A stretch of DNA of 11,067 bases from contig JBIOHP010000051.1 in assembly GCA_044449065.1 (NCBI GenBank), positions 1 through 11,067 on the forward strand. Direction: 5' to 3'. The notes beneath the pieces are model-generated. The model searched no databases. It worked only from the letters and a program-made list of their open reading frames with translations, and was not told the origin of the DNA. This document shows positions 1 through 7,964 of this stretch, piece after piece. A program made the translations under genes and the position numbers. Origin of the DNA: JBIOHP01 sp044449065. GTDB taxonomy: Bacteria; Bacteroidota; Ignavibacteria; UBA10030; SZUA-254. How positions within the stretch are numbered: the stretch's first letter is position 1; the number at the start of each line of letters is the position of its first letter.

Positions 1-31
1 CTTGTTACTATAGTAGAGGTTGGTTAAATAA

Positions 32-1303
32 TCAATTCTGAACGATATCCCGGGCCGGTTCTTTGACCTCTTTCAACAGCCAGAGACCGGTTATAAAAAA
101 TAGCCCCAATGTTAGGGCTGCAACTCGTTCATTGGTTAGGTCGGAAATAAGTCCGTAGACCACAGGTCCCACCACAGCAGACGCCTTGCCGCAGAGACCA
201 TCATAAAAACCGAAAAATTCCGCTTCACGTTCCTTGGGCGTCAGCAACGCCATCATACTCCGGCTCGAGGATTGGGATGATCCGATAGCGATTCCCGCCC
301 ATAACGCTACTACATAGAAAAACGTAACTGTCGTAATGAAGTAAGCTCCGATGCAGATCGATATCCATATAAACAACGTGATGACGATGGTTTTCTTGGG
401 CCCGATTTTATCCGTTACGAAACCGAATATCAGCGATCCGAGAATCGCCGTCGATTGGACGATGGCAAAGAAGATGATAATTTCTTTAACGCTCATGTGC
501 AAAATATGGTGGGCGAAAATCGCCGCAAAAGCAATGACGGTAATGATACCATCGTTATAGATAAAAAATGCGATAAGAAACCGGGCAATCGAAGGATGTT
601 CCTTTTTAATAAAAATTGTTCGGAATGTTTCGGCAGATCTCTTCATCCCTCGCATGATAAATGATCCCTCCGTTAGGTTATCCTGATGCGGCTCCTGTAC
701 GAAAAGAAACATAGGGAGAGAAAATATAAAAAAGAAAATTGCCGCTACCACAAACGAAAGCCGGACATAAAAATAATAATCCGGGTCGGTATTTTCAGGT
801 ATTAAGATTTTCACGATGACGAGCACCGCAAGAGCGCCAAGATATCCCATCGCAAATCCGAACCCGGAGACACTGCCATAAGAAGTTGATGAAGTTAAGC
901 GGGGCAAAAATGCGTCGTAGAACACCAGACCTCCTTCAAACCCAATGTTCGCTATAATAAACAACAGCATACCAAGAGCGATCATCCCGGGTTGAACGAA
1001 GAACATCAATCCCGAACAAATGACGCACGCTAATGTAAACAACCATAAAAACAGTTTCCTCCGCTTGGAAAAATCTGCCGCAGCTCCGAGCGGGGGAGAG
1101 AGAACGGCCGCGCAGATCATCGAAAGACTGACCGAGAGTCCCCATAACCATCGTCTTCCGCCGGCGACTTGATCGGTAAAATATTGGGAATAGATGACGG
1201 TAACAATAATTACCGAGAAGGCGGTATTTGCAAAATCGAATAGCGTCCATGAAAATATTTCAAACTTTCGGGGTTTCCGATCGAGATCGGAATGTTGTGT
1301 CAT
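32..1303 (-). CDS. UMF1-type major facilitator superfamily permease
   Basis: This is a 423-aa inner-membrane transporter with about 12 hydrophobic segments. It resembles the UMF1 branch of the major facilitator superfamily (bacterial relatives of vacuolar Atg22). Visible family-like features are the N-terminal SWTLFDFANTAFS at 18-30, the cytoplasmic loop GAAADFSKRRK at 73-83 (the MFS loop 2-3 signature), VFYDAFLPRL at 127-136, SGFGFAMGYLG at 146-156, and GSSQSSSRSMMALLTP followed by FFGFYDGLCGKASAVVGP near 341-380. The length is normal for the family and the frame is intact. The ATG lies 21 bp after the nusB stop, so co-transcription is likely. The sequence just upstream is C/T-rich (CCCCCCTCCTCG) and has no Shine-Dalgarno site. 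Atg22 exports amino acids from the yeast vacuole; the substrate of the bacterial members is not known to me and the sequence does not reveal it. Family assignment is strong and function is open. Confidence 0.88.
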   Translation of the reverse strand: MTQHSDLDRKPRKFEIFSWTLFDFANTAFSVIIVTVIYSQYFTDQVAGGRRWLWGLSVSLSMICAAVLSPPLGAAADFSKRRKLFLWLFTLACVICSGLMFFVQPGMIALGMLLFIIANIGFEGGLVFYDAFLPRLTSSTSYGSVSGFGFAMGYLGALAVLVIVKILIPENTDPDYYFYVRLSFVVAAIFFFIFSLPMFLFVQEPHQDNLTEGSFIMRGMKRSAETFRTIFIKKEHPSIARFLIAFFIYNDGIITVIAFAAIFAHHILHMSVKEIIIFFAIVQSTAILGSLIFGFVTDKIGPKKTIVITLFIWISICIGAYFITTVTFFYVVALWAGIAIGSSQSSSRSMMALLTPKEREAEFFGFYDGLCGKASAVVGPVVYGLISDLTNERVAALTLGLFFITGLWLLKEVKEPARDIVQN

Positions 1304-1324
1304 CGAGGAGGGGGGAAAATTTCG

Positions 1325-1828
1325 TTATTTCCTGGCGGGGCGCCGCGGTGCGTCGCTTTTTTTGGGCGGGAGCGCCTGGTTGATCAATCCTCTGCCCGTT
1401 TTATGTATCCGATTAGCGGCATGTAGTTCACTATGAATTGAATCGAGAACACCGTTGATGAAATGCCCGCTCTCATCGGTGCTGAATGCTTTTGCGATTT
1501 CGATTGCTTCATTTATTGTGACTTTCGGGGGAATATCGGGGAAATACAGCAGCTCGCAAACACCGATCCTGAGAATTATTTTATCGATTAACGCGATTCG
1601 TCCAAATTCCCAATTGTCAACTTTCGATTTAATGCATGTATCGAGTTCTTCGCTGTTTTCCGTAGTGGATTTTATAAGTTGAAGGGCAAAGTCGAGTTCC
1701 TGGGGATTGTTTTTCAGTTCCGTCAATTGTTGATCTTCGATAAAGGACAACGGCTCCTTTGAAATTTCAAAGGCGTATAATATCTGCAGCACTTTTTCTC
1801 TGATTAAACGGCGTCTGAATGTCGACAT
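1325..1828 (-). CDS. nusB: Transcription antitermination factor NusB
   Basis: This is a 167-aa all-helical protein. NusB binds boxA RNA together with NusE (ribosomal protein S10) and supports antitermination and rRNA transcription. Recognisable parts are the N-terminal RRRLIREKVLQILYAFE (5-21) and the C-terminal block from FGRIALIDKIILRIGVCELL (75-94) through TINEAIEIAKAFSTDES (104-120) to GHFINGVLDSIHSEL. These match the usual 'R.A..D..ILR.a..EL' and 'INEaielAk.fs...s..FiNGiLd' pattern. The frame stays open upstream to 1957, inside obg. I choose the ATG at 1828 because NusB homology begins there and the 43 extra residues look like read-through of the 86-bp gap. The C-terminal tail (about 147-167) is basic and proline-rich and extends past the conserved fold. 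No clear ribosome binding site is seen. The gene sits between obg and the permease gene. Confidence 0.95.
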   Translation of the reverse strand: MSTFRRRLIREKVLQILYAFEISKEPLSFIEDQQLTELKNNPQELDFALQLIKSTTENSEELDTCIKSKVDNWEFGRIALIDKIILRIGVCELLYFPDIPPKVTINEAIEIAKAFSTDESGHFINGVLDSIHSELHAANRIHKTGRGLINQALPPKKSDAPRRPARK

Positions 1829-1914
1829 AATATTATAAAATTGTTCCGATTCATGAATCTCGGATGAACCTATAGTTAAGAGTAAGAATATTCCGGTTGA
1901 AATACAAGGGTGAA

Positions 1915-2934
1915 TTATTCTGTTGCGTCGGATGATGCGCGTCTGAGTTTCTTCCACATAAGATCGGAAAGCTCTTTCAATCCTTCGCCGGCAACCGCGG
2001 ATATGAATACTACCGGGACGCCTTTCCCGAATTTTATTTTCCGCAACGGTCGGCGGTCATCCTCGGAGATTATATCAACTTTAGAAAATGCAACAATGTG
2101 CGGTCTCGTTCCCAGGTCTTTTTTAAATGCTTCAAGTTCTTTGACCAGCGTGGTATATTCCGTTTTCGGATTCTCCGATGTCACCGGAATTAAAAACGTA
2201 AGTACGCGCGTACGCTCAATGTGCCGAAGAAATTGTATTCCAAGTCCTTTTCCTTTATGAGCCCCTTCTATCAAGCCCGGCATATCGGCAACCACAAAAC
2301 TTTTTTCTTGACCGTAGTAAACGATTCCAAGGTTCGGGATAAGGGTAGTGAAGGGATAATCGGCAATTTTCGGTTTCGCAGCAGAAATGCGTGATATTAA
2401 TGTTGATTTTCCGGCATTGGGGAAGCCCACCAATCCAACATCCGCAAGTAATTTCAATTCAAATTGTAAGTTTTTTTCTTCTCCCGGCATGCCCATTTCT
2501 CTTTTTCTCGGAGCCTGCGTTGTAGCTGATTTGAATTCCGCATTACCTCTTCCACCTTTACCGCCGCGTGCGATGGTGATGGAGTCTTTATCTTTAAGGA
2601 GATCGGCAAGAATATGTTCCTTATCCGCATCCTTTATGAGCGTTCCGGGTGGAACACGGAGGATGACGTCGATGCCGTTTTTTCCCGTCATGTTTGAGCC
2701 CTGACCGTTTGCGCCATTTTGCGCCTGGTATGATTTCTTGTAACGGTAATCCATTAATGTCGTTAATTGCCTGTCGACGTGGATGATGACGTCGCCTCCT
2801 TTTCCTCCATTCCCGCCGTCCGGTCCGCCTCTTGGAATAAATTTTTCGCGGCGAAAACTTATTACTCCATTTCCTCCCGATCCCGATTTAACAGTAATGG
2901 TGGCTTGGTCAATAAACGAAATCGATGAAGGCAT
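1915..2934 (-). CDS. obg: Obg family GTPase (ObgE/CgtA)
   Basis: This is a 339-aa GTPase that associates with the 50S ribosomal subunit and acts in ribosome maturation and stress control. Residues 1 to about 160 form the glycine-rich Obg fold, with repeats such as SGSGGNGVISFRREKF (17-32), GGPDGGNGGKGGD (36-48) and ARGGKGGRGN (122-131). The G domain follows: G1 GFPNAGKST (170-178), the switch region DYPFTTLIPNLG (192-203), G3 DMPG (217-220) and G5 ISA (311-313). The G4 motif reads SKVD (284-287) instead of canonical NKxD, a conservative variant. The protein ends soon after the G domain and lacks the extra C-terminal OCT domain found in some Firmicutes. Its ATG shares one base with the stop of the preceding gene (TAATG), which implies coupled translation. 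Identification is very secure. Confidence 0.97.
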   Translation of the reverse strand: MPSSISFIDQATITVKSGSGGNGVISFRREKFIPRGGPDGGNGGKGGDVIIHVDRQLTTLMDYRYKKSYQAQNGANGQGSNMTGKNGIDVILRVPPGTLIKDADKEHILADLLKDKDSITIARGGKGGRGNAEFKSATTQAPRKREMGMPGEEKNLQFELKLLADVGLVGFPNAGKSTLISRISAAKPKIADYPFTTLIPNLGIVYYGQEKSFVVADMPGLIEGAHKGKGLGIQFLRHIERTRVLTFLIPVTSENPKTEYTTLVKELEAFKKDLGTRPHIVAFSKVDIISEDDRRPLRKIKFGKGVPVVFISAVAGEGLKELSDLMWKKLRRASSDATE

Positions 2935-4220
2935 TATTTCTTAGGGTAGTATTTTTCCTGGATGATATCGATAAACCGGATGGCTTCCGATGAATAGGGA
3001 TCGACGTCGTTCTGAATAAAAATTTCATCGATATACACCGATGCCTGTCGCCATGTCGGAACTTCGTCAATTTTACGCAGGGCGTCGAGGAACTGAATGT
3101 CATCCCCCTTGAATATTTTCTTGATGAACTTTCGCCGTTCGCCTTCCGGGATGGAGTAAAGAAGAAATGGTTTTTTGGGGTCATTTGTTGCGGCGCCGGA
3201 AAGTTCCGCAGCAAGTGAATCCGCAAAATCGGCACGCGGTTCTTCGTTTGGAATCGCAGACGAATCCGTTTCTTCAATCTCATTTTCCGGCTCTTCCATC
3301 GATTCGATGATGGCTTTGGGCAGCTCGCTCTGTGTTTCTTTTTGTTCCTCTGGTTTCTCATCGGGAGATTTGGTTTCATGAGCGAGCGAGGCAGGCGTTT
3401 CCTGCGCCTGTATGCGCCGCTCAATTTCAAATGCCCCGGATATTCGGCGTTGTGATTCAAGCAATTCACCCAATTCCTGCCGGTTGAGTTCCCCTTTTCC
3501 GATTTTTAATTCATCTTCAAGCCTTCGAACTACCGAGGTAAGTCCTTTGTCCTCAAAATGTTTTATTAACCCTTTAATCGGTAATGCATTCACTCCCGAG
3601 TTTGCCGGGTATTCCATAAATTCATACAGAGGCGTCAAAATTTTTGCCAGTTGATCGCCTGTTTTCCTGCGGACAAATTGTCCGTCGACTTTCCAGAGGA
3701 TTTCTGAAAATTCCGGCTTCGTAAAGCTTGCAATCCGGCGGTTTTCAATATACCGGAGGATCAACGATCGGATATATTCGTACGGTCCGAAATATTTTAA
3801 TAACCGCATCAAATTGCTCGTGGAGATAGTATCCTGGCTTTCAAAAACCACGCTTGCAAGAGTCCATTGCGGCCTGATTAAATAGTTAATAATAAGATGA
3901 ACCGCGTCGTCCAATCGCTGGTGGAATTCCTCTTTTTGAAAAGAGTAGTGCACCACAAGAAATGAATTAATCTGATGCTGGAGACTCTGTACTTCCGGAT
4001 GGAAAAAATTGAACCGGCTGTTCTTCCACTGTTTATTAAGTTCTTCCGTGAGGAGAATTTCCACATCCGCCCTGAAAAAAGATTTTAGGGGATACGGAAT
4101 ATCCGCCGCCATGATATCTTTAACAACAACGGCTGAGGAATCCGTAATGCTGTGCGGTATCCGCTGCTTTACACTTGTGATTATCGTTTCGGTTTCTTTT
4201 TCAAACACAATCGACGCCAC
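2934..4220 (-). CDS. Uncharacterised 428-aa protein encoded between TPR protein and Obg
   Basis: I do not recognise a family. The 428-aa product has no signal peptide or membrane segment and should be cytoplasmic. It appears to have three parts: a mainly helical N-terminal region (1 to about 270); a low-complexity acidic linker rich in E, P, S and D (about 272-345, with EKPEEQKETQSE and EEPENEIEETDSS); and a compact C-terminal helical module (about 350-428) with GERRKFIKKIFKGDD, a central W (390) and a basic end, YYPKK. The start is GTG at 4218-4220. It overlaps the TAG stop of the TPR gene by one base (TAGTG), and no Shine-Dalgarno site precedes it, so translation probably depends on the upstream gene. 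The stop likewise overlaps the obg start by one base. Two folded ends joined by a charged linker suggest an adaptor or assembly role, but that is a guess. The frame is intact. Confidence 0.8.
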   Translation of the reverse strand: MASIVFEKETETIITSVKQRIPHSITDSSAVVVKDIMAADIPYPLKSFFRADVEILLTEELNKQWKNSRFNFFHPEVQSLQHQINSFLVVHYSFQKEEFHQRLDDAVHLIINYLIRPQWTLASVVFESQDTISTSNLMRLLKYFGPYEYIRSLILRYIENRRIASFTKPEFSEILWKVDGQFVRRKTGDQLAKILTPLYEFMEYPANSGVNALPIKGLIKHFEDKGLTSVVRRLEDELKIGKGELNRQELGELLESQRRISGAFEIERRIQAQETPASLAHETKSPDEKPEEQKETQSELPKAIIESMEEPENEIEETDSSAIPNEEPRADFADSLAAELSGAATNDPKKPFLLYSIPEGERRKFIKKIFKGDDIQFLDALRKIDEVPTWRQASVYIDEIFIQNDVDPYSSEAIRFIDIIQEKYYPKK

Positions 4221-7200
4221 TATTGTTTGGTAATATTATTAACACGGTCGATTTCTTTTTTAGCCGCCGCCTTAAACGTTGCGTCTATCCCTGTTCGCTC
4301 TATGATCTGGTTGTACATTTCTATCGCCTGGTTAAATTTTGACAATTTTTCGTATGATTGGCCCGCCATATAGAGCGAGGTTGCCGTCCAGTTGACCTTC
4401 CCTTGCCGGGAAACTAAATAGGGAACTTTAAGAAATTCGAGGATGGCTTGTTCGTATGCGCCTTTATCATAATACGCTTCGCCGATGTTGTACCGCAGCT
4501 CGGCTTCAAGAAGACTCCCGGATTCATTGATCAGGTTTTGGAAATGGACGATCGCCTGGTCGTAATAGCCGAGTTTAGTATAGAGCAGTCCAACTTTGAT
4601 TTTCTTGTCAGAAATATTCTCGTCGTTCGGAAACTTCGCGATATAATCCTTGGTGGTTTTCAATGCGGCGTCGTATAATTTTGTCGATTCATACGCCTGG
4701 ATGAGGTTGTTCATTGCGTAGGGGAGGACGTCCTGAGCAAGATCGGGCTTTTCGATGATCGTTTGATAATATTTAATCGCCTGATCGTACCGCTCTGCGT
4801 TGAAATGCATATTTCCCAGCGAGAGCAGCACATGCGGTATGACGTCCGACGCAGGAAACTTCTGGATAATATCGTCATATCGCTTTGCCGCTTCTTCCAA
4901 AGCATTGGTCACCTCAAGAATCTTTGCCTCATAGTACAAACCCCACGGACCAAATTTCGTATCACGGTAATCTCCGGCTACCTTCTCGAATATCTCATTG
5001 GCGGATTTATAGTTTTGCTGGCGATAATAAAACAAACCGGTTTCATAAAGGAATTCAACATCAGCCGCTTTGTCATTCGGATAATTTTCGTGATAGGTAT
5101 TGATCGTTTTTTTTGCGCTTGCAAGATCGTCGTTCCGCAGCGTGGCAATTATCGCGCGATGTATATATGAAATTTTTGCCGATGAATCGGGAGTTGAGAT
5201 CGCTAACTGATTGTACTGTTTCGCAGCGTCGGCATACTCCTCGTTATCGTACAGCAGCTCGGCTATTTCCTTTGTTGCGCCTGATTCCCCGCCATGCAAA
5301 GCCGCTTGTTTGAAGTATGAAGTTGCCGCTTCAGTGTTCCCTTCTCCTTTGGCAATTACGCCGAGCGCATAAAATGCCTGCGATGCTTGATTACTCATCA
5401 TGTTATTCCGCAGGAATGCCCGGTATGATTCTACCGCTTTTTCTGTCTTTTGTAATTTGTCGTATGCAATGGCAAGTTTTAGGTTGAGCGCCGATGTATC
5501 TTTTTCGGATTCAAGAACGCCCGGTGTTTCATTTCCCCTCGCTTCGAGGAGTTTGATCGATTCGGCATATTTACCAGCCATCTGCAATACTCCGGGCAGA
5601 TCGCTTTTTGCGCCGATCCCTTCCTGGCTGTAAGGAAATTGTGACGCTAATTTCTCCATCGTTTCTGCCGCCCCGCTGTAATCTTTTAAGGTGGTCTGAA
5701 TATCCGTGAGCCGTTTTAAGATTGCAGCGGTGTAAATTCCGCTGGAAGTATGTTCAAGCGCCTGCCGCCAGAGTAGTATGGCTGAATCGGGATGACCGTG
5801 ATCGTTAAACCTGTCACCGGCGAACATAAATGCTTTCTGCGTGAGATCGGAACCGGGGAACTCAGTTCCCAGCCGGTTGAGAAACATCGCCGATCCGCCG
5901 GTATCGGATAACGTGCTCGGGTTCGTGCTGAGGTAATAGAGCAACCGCTCGCGATAGCGAGGTTCGAGTGATGTCGATAATAGTCCGATTGCTCTTTGGG
6001 TAAAGTTATCATTAGGTGATCGATCAGCTTTAAGCTGGATACTGTAAAAGGCGGCAACATTGCTTAAGGGATCTGAGGGAAATTGCCTGATAAATGCTTC
6101 GTAGTATGTAATTGCCTGATCGACGGCGGTGGACTCGATTTCGCTTAAAAAGTGGTACGACCGCGCTCTATTAAAGTACGCGTTGATAAATTCTTTTTCA
6201 TTTAAACCTTTATCGATTGCGTTGGAGTATTGTTCGGCGGCAGCACGGTAATCTTTGAGATCGTGGAAATAAATATCGGCGAGCTCGAGCGAAAGCTGCG
6301 GCTTCGGTTTTTCGAGGAGCATTTCTCCCACCAATCCGGAAAGCCGCTGTAATCCCTCGTCGCGGTCGCGGAGTTTATGCGCTTGAAGAAAACTGATATG
6401 TTTCGTCATCTCTTCGTTTCCCGGATACCCCGGGTAATCGTGGATGAGCGTTTGATAACTTTGAACTGCTTCCTTGAAATTTTCCAGCGTTTCCTGGCAT
6501 GCTCCGGTGTTTACGAGGGCGAGAGGAGCTTCGGGAGATCGCGGATATTTTTGGACCAGTTCGTTGAAAATTGTGCTTGCCATCCGGTAGTCGTGAATAT
6601 TTTCTTTGTTCATTTTTCCAAGGGCGAGCATCACATGCGGGCAAGCAGGGTCGCCTGAAAATTGCGCGAGAAAATCCGAATATTGCATCGCGGCTTGCTG
6701 GTATTGCTTCATCGCGGATTCCGTTTCGGCAATCCGCAGGAAAGTTTTCCCCCGAAGCTCATGTGCCGGCGCCTGGAGAAGGCGTTTATAAAAATCGAGC
6801 GCATCGGGGTACTTTCCGCCTATCATGGAGGATTTTCCCGCCTGGTACAACGCTTCGCCCTGGAATGGCGTCGACTTGAATCCCGCGAGCACTTGTTCGA
6901 AAAACTTCACAGCTCCCGAATAATTTTTCGCGTTCATCGACGCGTTCCCCGCTCTGAGGAGGGCGTCTACCTTGATTGAATCTACAGCATTAGACGCGAT
7001 GACAGTCTGAAATTGCAGGATCGCTTCGTTATATTTTAAATTTTCAGTGAGAATCATTCCCAGGATATATGCCGATTGAATGGCGCCGTCTGTTTTGGGA
7101 TATTGTCTGATATTATCGCGCAGCGTCTGTTCGGCGATATCGAACAGGCATTCATCGTATTGTATTTTGCCGATGAAGAACATCGCATTTGATTTCATGT

Positions 7201-7855
7201 CGATAGGGGCGTCGCTTTCTGCGACATGCCGGGCTTCCTGCATCGCCAGATCGGTTTGTCCCTCGGCAAGATAGATTTGGGTAAGCGTCAGCCGGGCTGT
7301 ATAGACATTTGAAGTTTTCGGATAATCTTCCAGGATCGTCCGCAGCATTTTTTTTGCCCGTTCAATATCGCCTGTCCGGTAGTATAGCCGGGCGGAATTC
7401 AATAATGCGTCGGGAACGAGGGGGCTTTTCGGAAAAAATGTTTTTACGCGTTCGTACGCCGCCGCCGCCTCGACGTCGTTTTTTAACGCTGAAAATGCCT
7501 CTCCCACTTTAAGCCATGCTTCCGGCGCCTTTGGATGATCGACATACGATAGCGCGAAATTTTGGAACGTGAACCGGGCGTCTTCGTAACGTTTCAATTT
7601 GAGCTGCGTCAATCCCAGGTAAAATCTCGCTTCAATTCCCTGGGAAGTGTTCGGATACGTATCGATGAAGTTTTTTATTTGCTGGACCGCGAGGTCGTAC
7701 ATGCCGTCGTCGTAGAGATTAACGGCGAGTTTGAATTCCGAATTCTCTTTATTGTCTTGCGCGTAGCCGTTTCGGGGGACTACTGTTAGTAAGAGTGAGG
7801 ATACGATTAGTAAAAAAGAAATACGACAAATCGATCGACAGATAAATATATTCAA
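4220..7855 (-). CDS. Large exported tetratricopeptide-repeat protein
   Basis: This 1211-aa protein has an N-terminal signal peptide: R8-R11 followed by a hydrophobic stretch at 13-26 and a likely cleavage near GYAQ (30-33). There is no lipobox, so the mature protein is probably periplasmic. The rest is an almost unbroken TPR solenoid with helix pairs about 35-40 residues apart. Many repeats end in a (Y/F)P turn before the next helix: TYPNTSQ, FFPKSPL, DYPKTSN, QYPKTDG, KYPRSPE, QFPSDPL, EFPGSDL, QFPYSQE, NYPNDKA, KFPASDV, KFPNDEN. This style resembles the TPRs of envelope proteins such as BamD and CpoB/YbgF, but the protein is far longer and is not an orthologue of either. The start is TTG at 7853-7855: an in-frame TGA lies five codons upstream, AGAAGG sits 6 nt before the TTG, and the next Met is residue 52, beyond the signal peptide. 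The stop overlaps the next gene by one base. A scaffolding role in the envelope is inferred. Confidence 0.9.
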   Translation of the reverse strand: MNIFICRSICRISFLLIVSSLLLTVVPRNGYAQDNKENSEFKLAVNLYDDGMYDLAVQQIKNFIDTYPNTSQGIEARFYLGLTQLKLKRYEDARFTFQNFALSYVDHPKAPEAWLKVGEAFSALKNDVEAAAAYERVKTFFPKSPLVPDALLNSARLYYRTGDIERAKKMLRTILEDYPKTSNVYTARLTLTQIYLAEGQTDLAMQEARHVAESDAPIDMKSNAMFFIGKIQYDECLFDIAEQTLRDNIRQYPKTDGAIQSAYILGMILTENLKYNEAILQFQTVIASNAVDSIKVDALLRAGNASMNAKNYSGAVKFFEQVLAGFKSTPFQGEALYQAGKSSMIGGKYPDALDFYKRLLQAPAHELRGKTFLRIAETESAMKQYQQAAMQYSDFLAQFSGDPACPHVMLALGKMNKENIHDYRMASTIFNELVQKYPRSPEAPLALVNTGACQETLENFKEAVQSYQTLIHDYPGYPGNEEMTKHISFLQAHKLRDRDEGLQRLSGLVGEMLLEKPKPQLSLELADIYFHDLKDYRAAAEQYSNAIDKGLNEKEFINAYFNRARSYHFLSEIESTAVDQAITYYEAFIRQFPSDPLSNVAAFYSIQLKADRSPNDNFTQRAIGLLSTSLEPRYRERLLYYLSTNPSTLSDTGGSAMFLNRLGTEFPGSDLTQKAFMFAGDRFNDHGHPDSAILLWRQALEHTSSGIYTAAILKRLTDIQTTLKDYSGAAETMEKLASQFPYSQEGIGAKSDLPGVLQMAGKYAESIKLLEARGNETPGVLESEKDTSALNLKLAIAYDKLQKTEKAVESYRAFLRNNMMSNQASQAFYALGVIAKGEGNTEAATSYFKQAALHGGESGATKEIAELLYDNEEYADAAKQYNQLAISTPDSSAKISYIHRAIIATLRNDDLASAKKTINTYHENYPNDKAADVEFLYETGLFYYRQQNYKSANEIFEKVAGDYRDTKFGPWGLYYEAKILEVTNALEEAAKRYDDIIQKFPASDVIPHVLLSLGNMHFNAERYDQAIKYYQTIIEKPDLAQDVLPYAMNNLIQAYESTKLYDAALKTTKDYIAKFPNDENISDKKIKVGLLYTKLGYYDQAIVHFQNLINESGSLLEAELRYNIGEAYYDKGAYEQAILEFLKVPYLVSRQGKVNWTATSLYMAGQSYEKLSKFNQAIEMYNQIIERTGIDATFKAAAKKEIDRVNNITKQ

Positions 7856-7861
7856 AATTGA

Positions 7862-7867
7862 CCTTCT
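7862..7867 (-). promoter_or_regulatory. Ribosome binding site for the TTG start of the TPR gene
   Basis: On the minus strand this reads AGAAGG and is followed by a 6-nt spacer and TTG. It is the only clear Shine-Dalgarno-like site ahead of any gene here, and it decides the start: the next possible Met lies after the signal peptide, and an in-frame TGA blocks extension upstream. Confidence 0.65.
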
Positions 7868-7882
7868 GCCTCAATTGTTATT

Positions 7883-7901
7883 GATAATGAGAATAATAAC
7901 A
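7883..7901. promoter_or_regulatory. Weak Fur-box-like sequence in the TPR gene leader
   Basis: The plus strand reads GATAATGAGAATAATAACA. By eye it matches the classical 19-bp Fur consensus at about 14 of 19 positions, with the best agreement over the first 12 bases. It lies between the candidate promoter and the ribosome binding site. The region is very AT-rich, so chance is a serious alternative, and no iron-uptake gene is nearby. Confidence 0.2.
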
Positions 7902-7903
7902 TT

Positions 7904-7935
7904 AAAAGATAGGGTTTATTTGGGAGTTCTGCAAA
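7904..7935 (-). promoter_or_regulatory. Candidate Bacteroidota-type promoter for the TPR-unknown-obg cluster
   Basis: On the minus strand a TTTG (7932-7935) is followed after 20 nt by TATCTTTT (7904-7911). This fits the lineage pattern TTG-N17-23-TAnnTTTG with one mismatch in the last base. Transcription would start roughly 40-45 nt ahead of the TTG start codon and just downstream of the terminator at 7965-8006, a sensible place for the promoter of the cluster. Confidence 0.4.
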
Positions 7936-7964
7936 CGCCCGCATATTTTTGAAAAATGAAAATT

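Noticed and set aside
1194..1436. Plus-strand open frames opposite the permease, nusB, obg and TPR genes
   Set aside because: They are antisense shadows of well-supported genes, have no homology-like features, no ribosome binding sites and unnatural amino-acid content.
1848..1859. Perfect 12-bp palindrome GATTCATGAATC upstream of nusB
   Set aside because: A few 12-bp palindromes are expected by chance in 11 kb; there is no second copy or flanking promoter strong enough to support an operator.
1829..1957. A 43-residue N-terminal extension of NusB starting inside obg
   Set aside because: The NusB fold begins at the ATG at 1828; the extension is not homologous to anything in the family and covers the 86-bp intergenic gap and the obg end.
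3175..3381. Serine/glycine-rich plus-strand frame opposite the acidic linker
   Set aside because: It is the antisense reading of E/P/S-rich codons and not an independent gene.
2909..3469. A 186-aa minus-strand frame overlapping the 428-aa gene
   Set aside because: It is very rich in K, R, P and S, as expected for an out-of-frame translation, and the overlapping frame is better supported by its exact junctions with both neighbours.
5851..5878. Hairpin-like inverted repeat (AACCGG...CCGGTT) inside the TPR gene
   Set aside because: It lies fully within coding sequence, has a 3-nt bulge and no U-tract, and is best explained by codon content.
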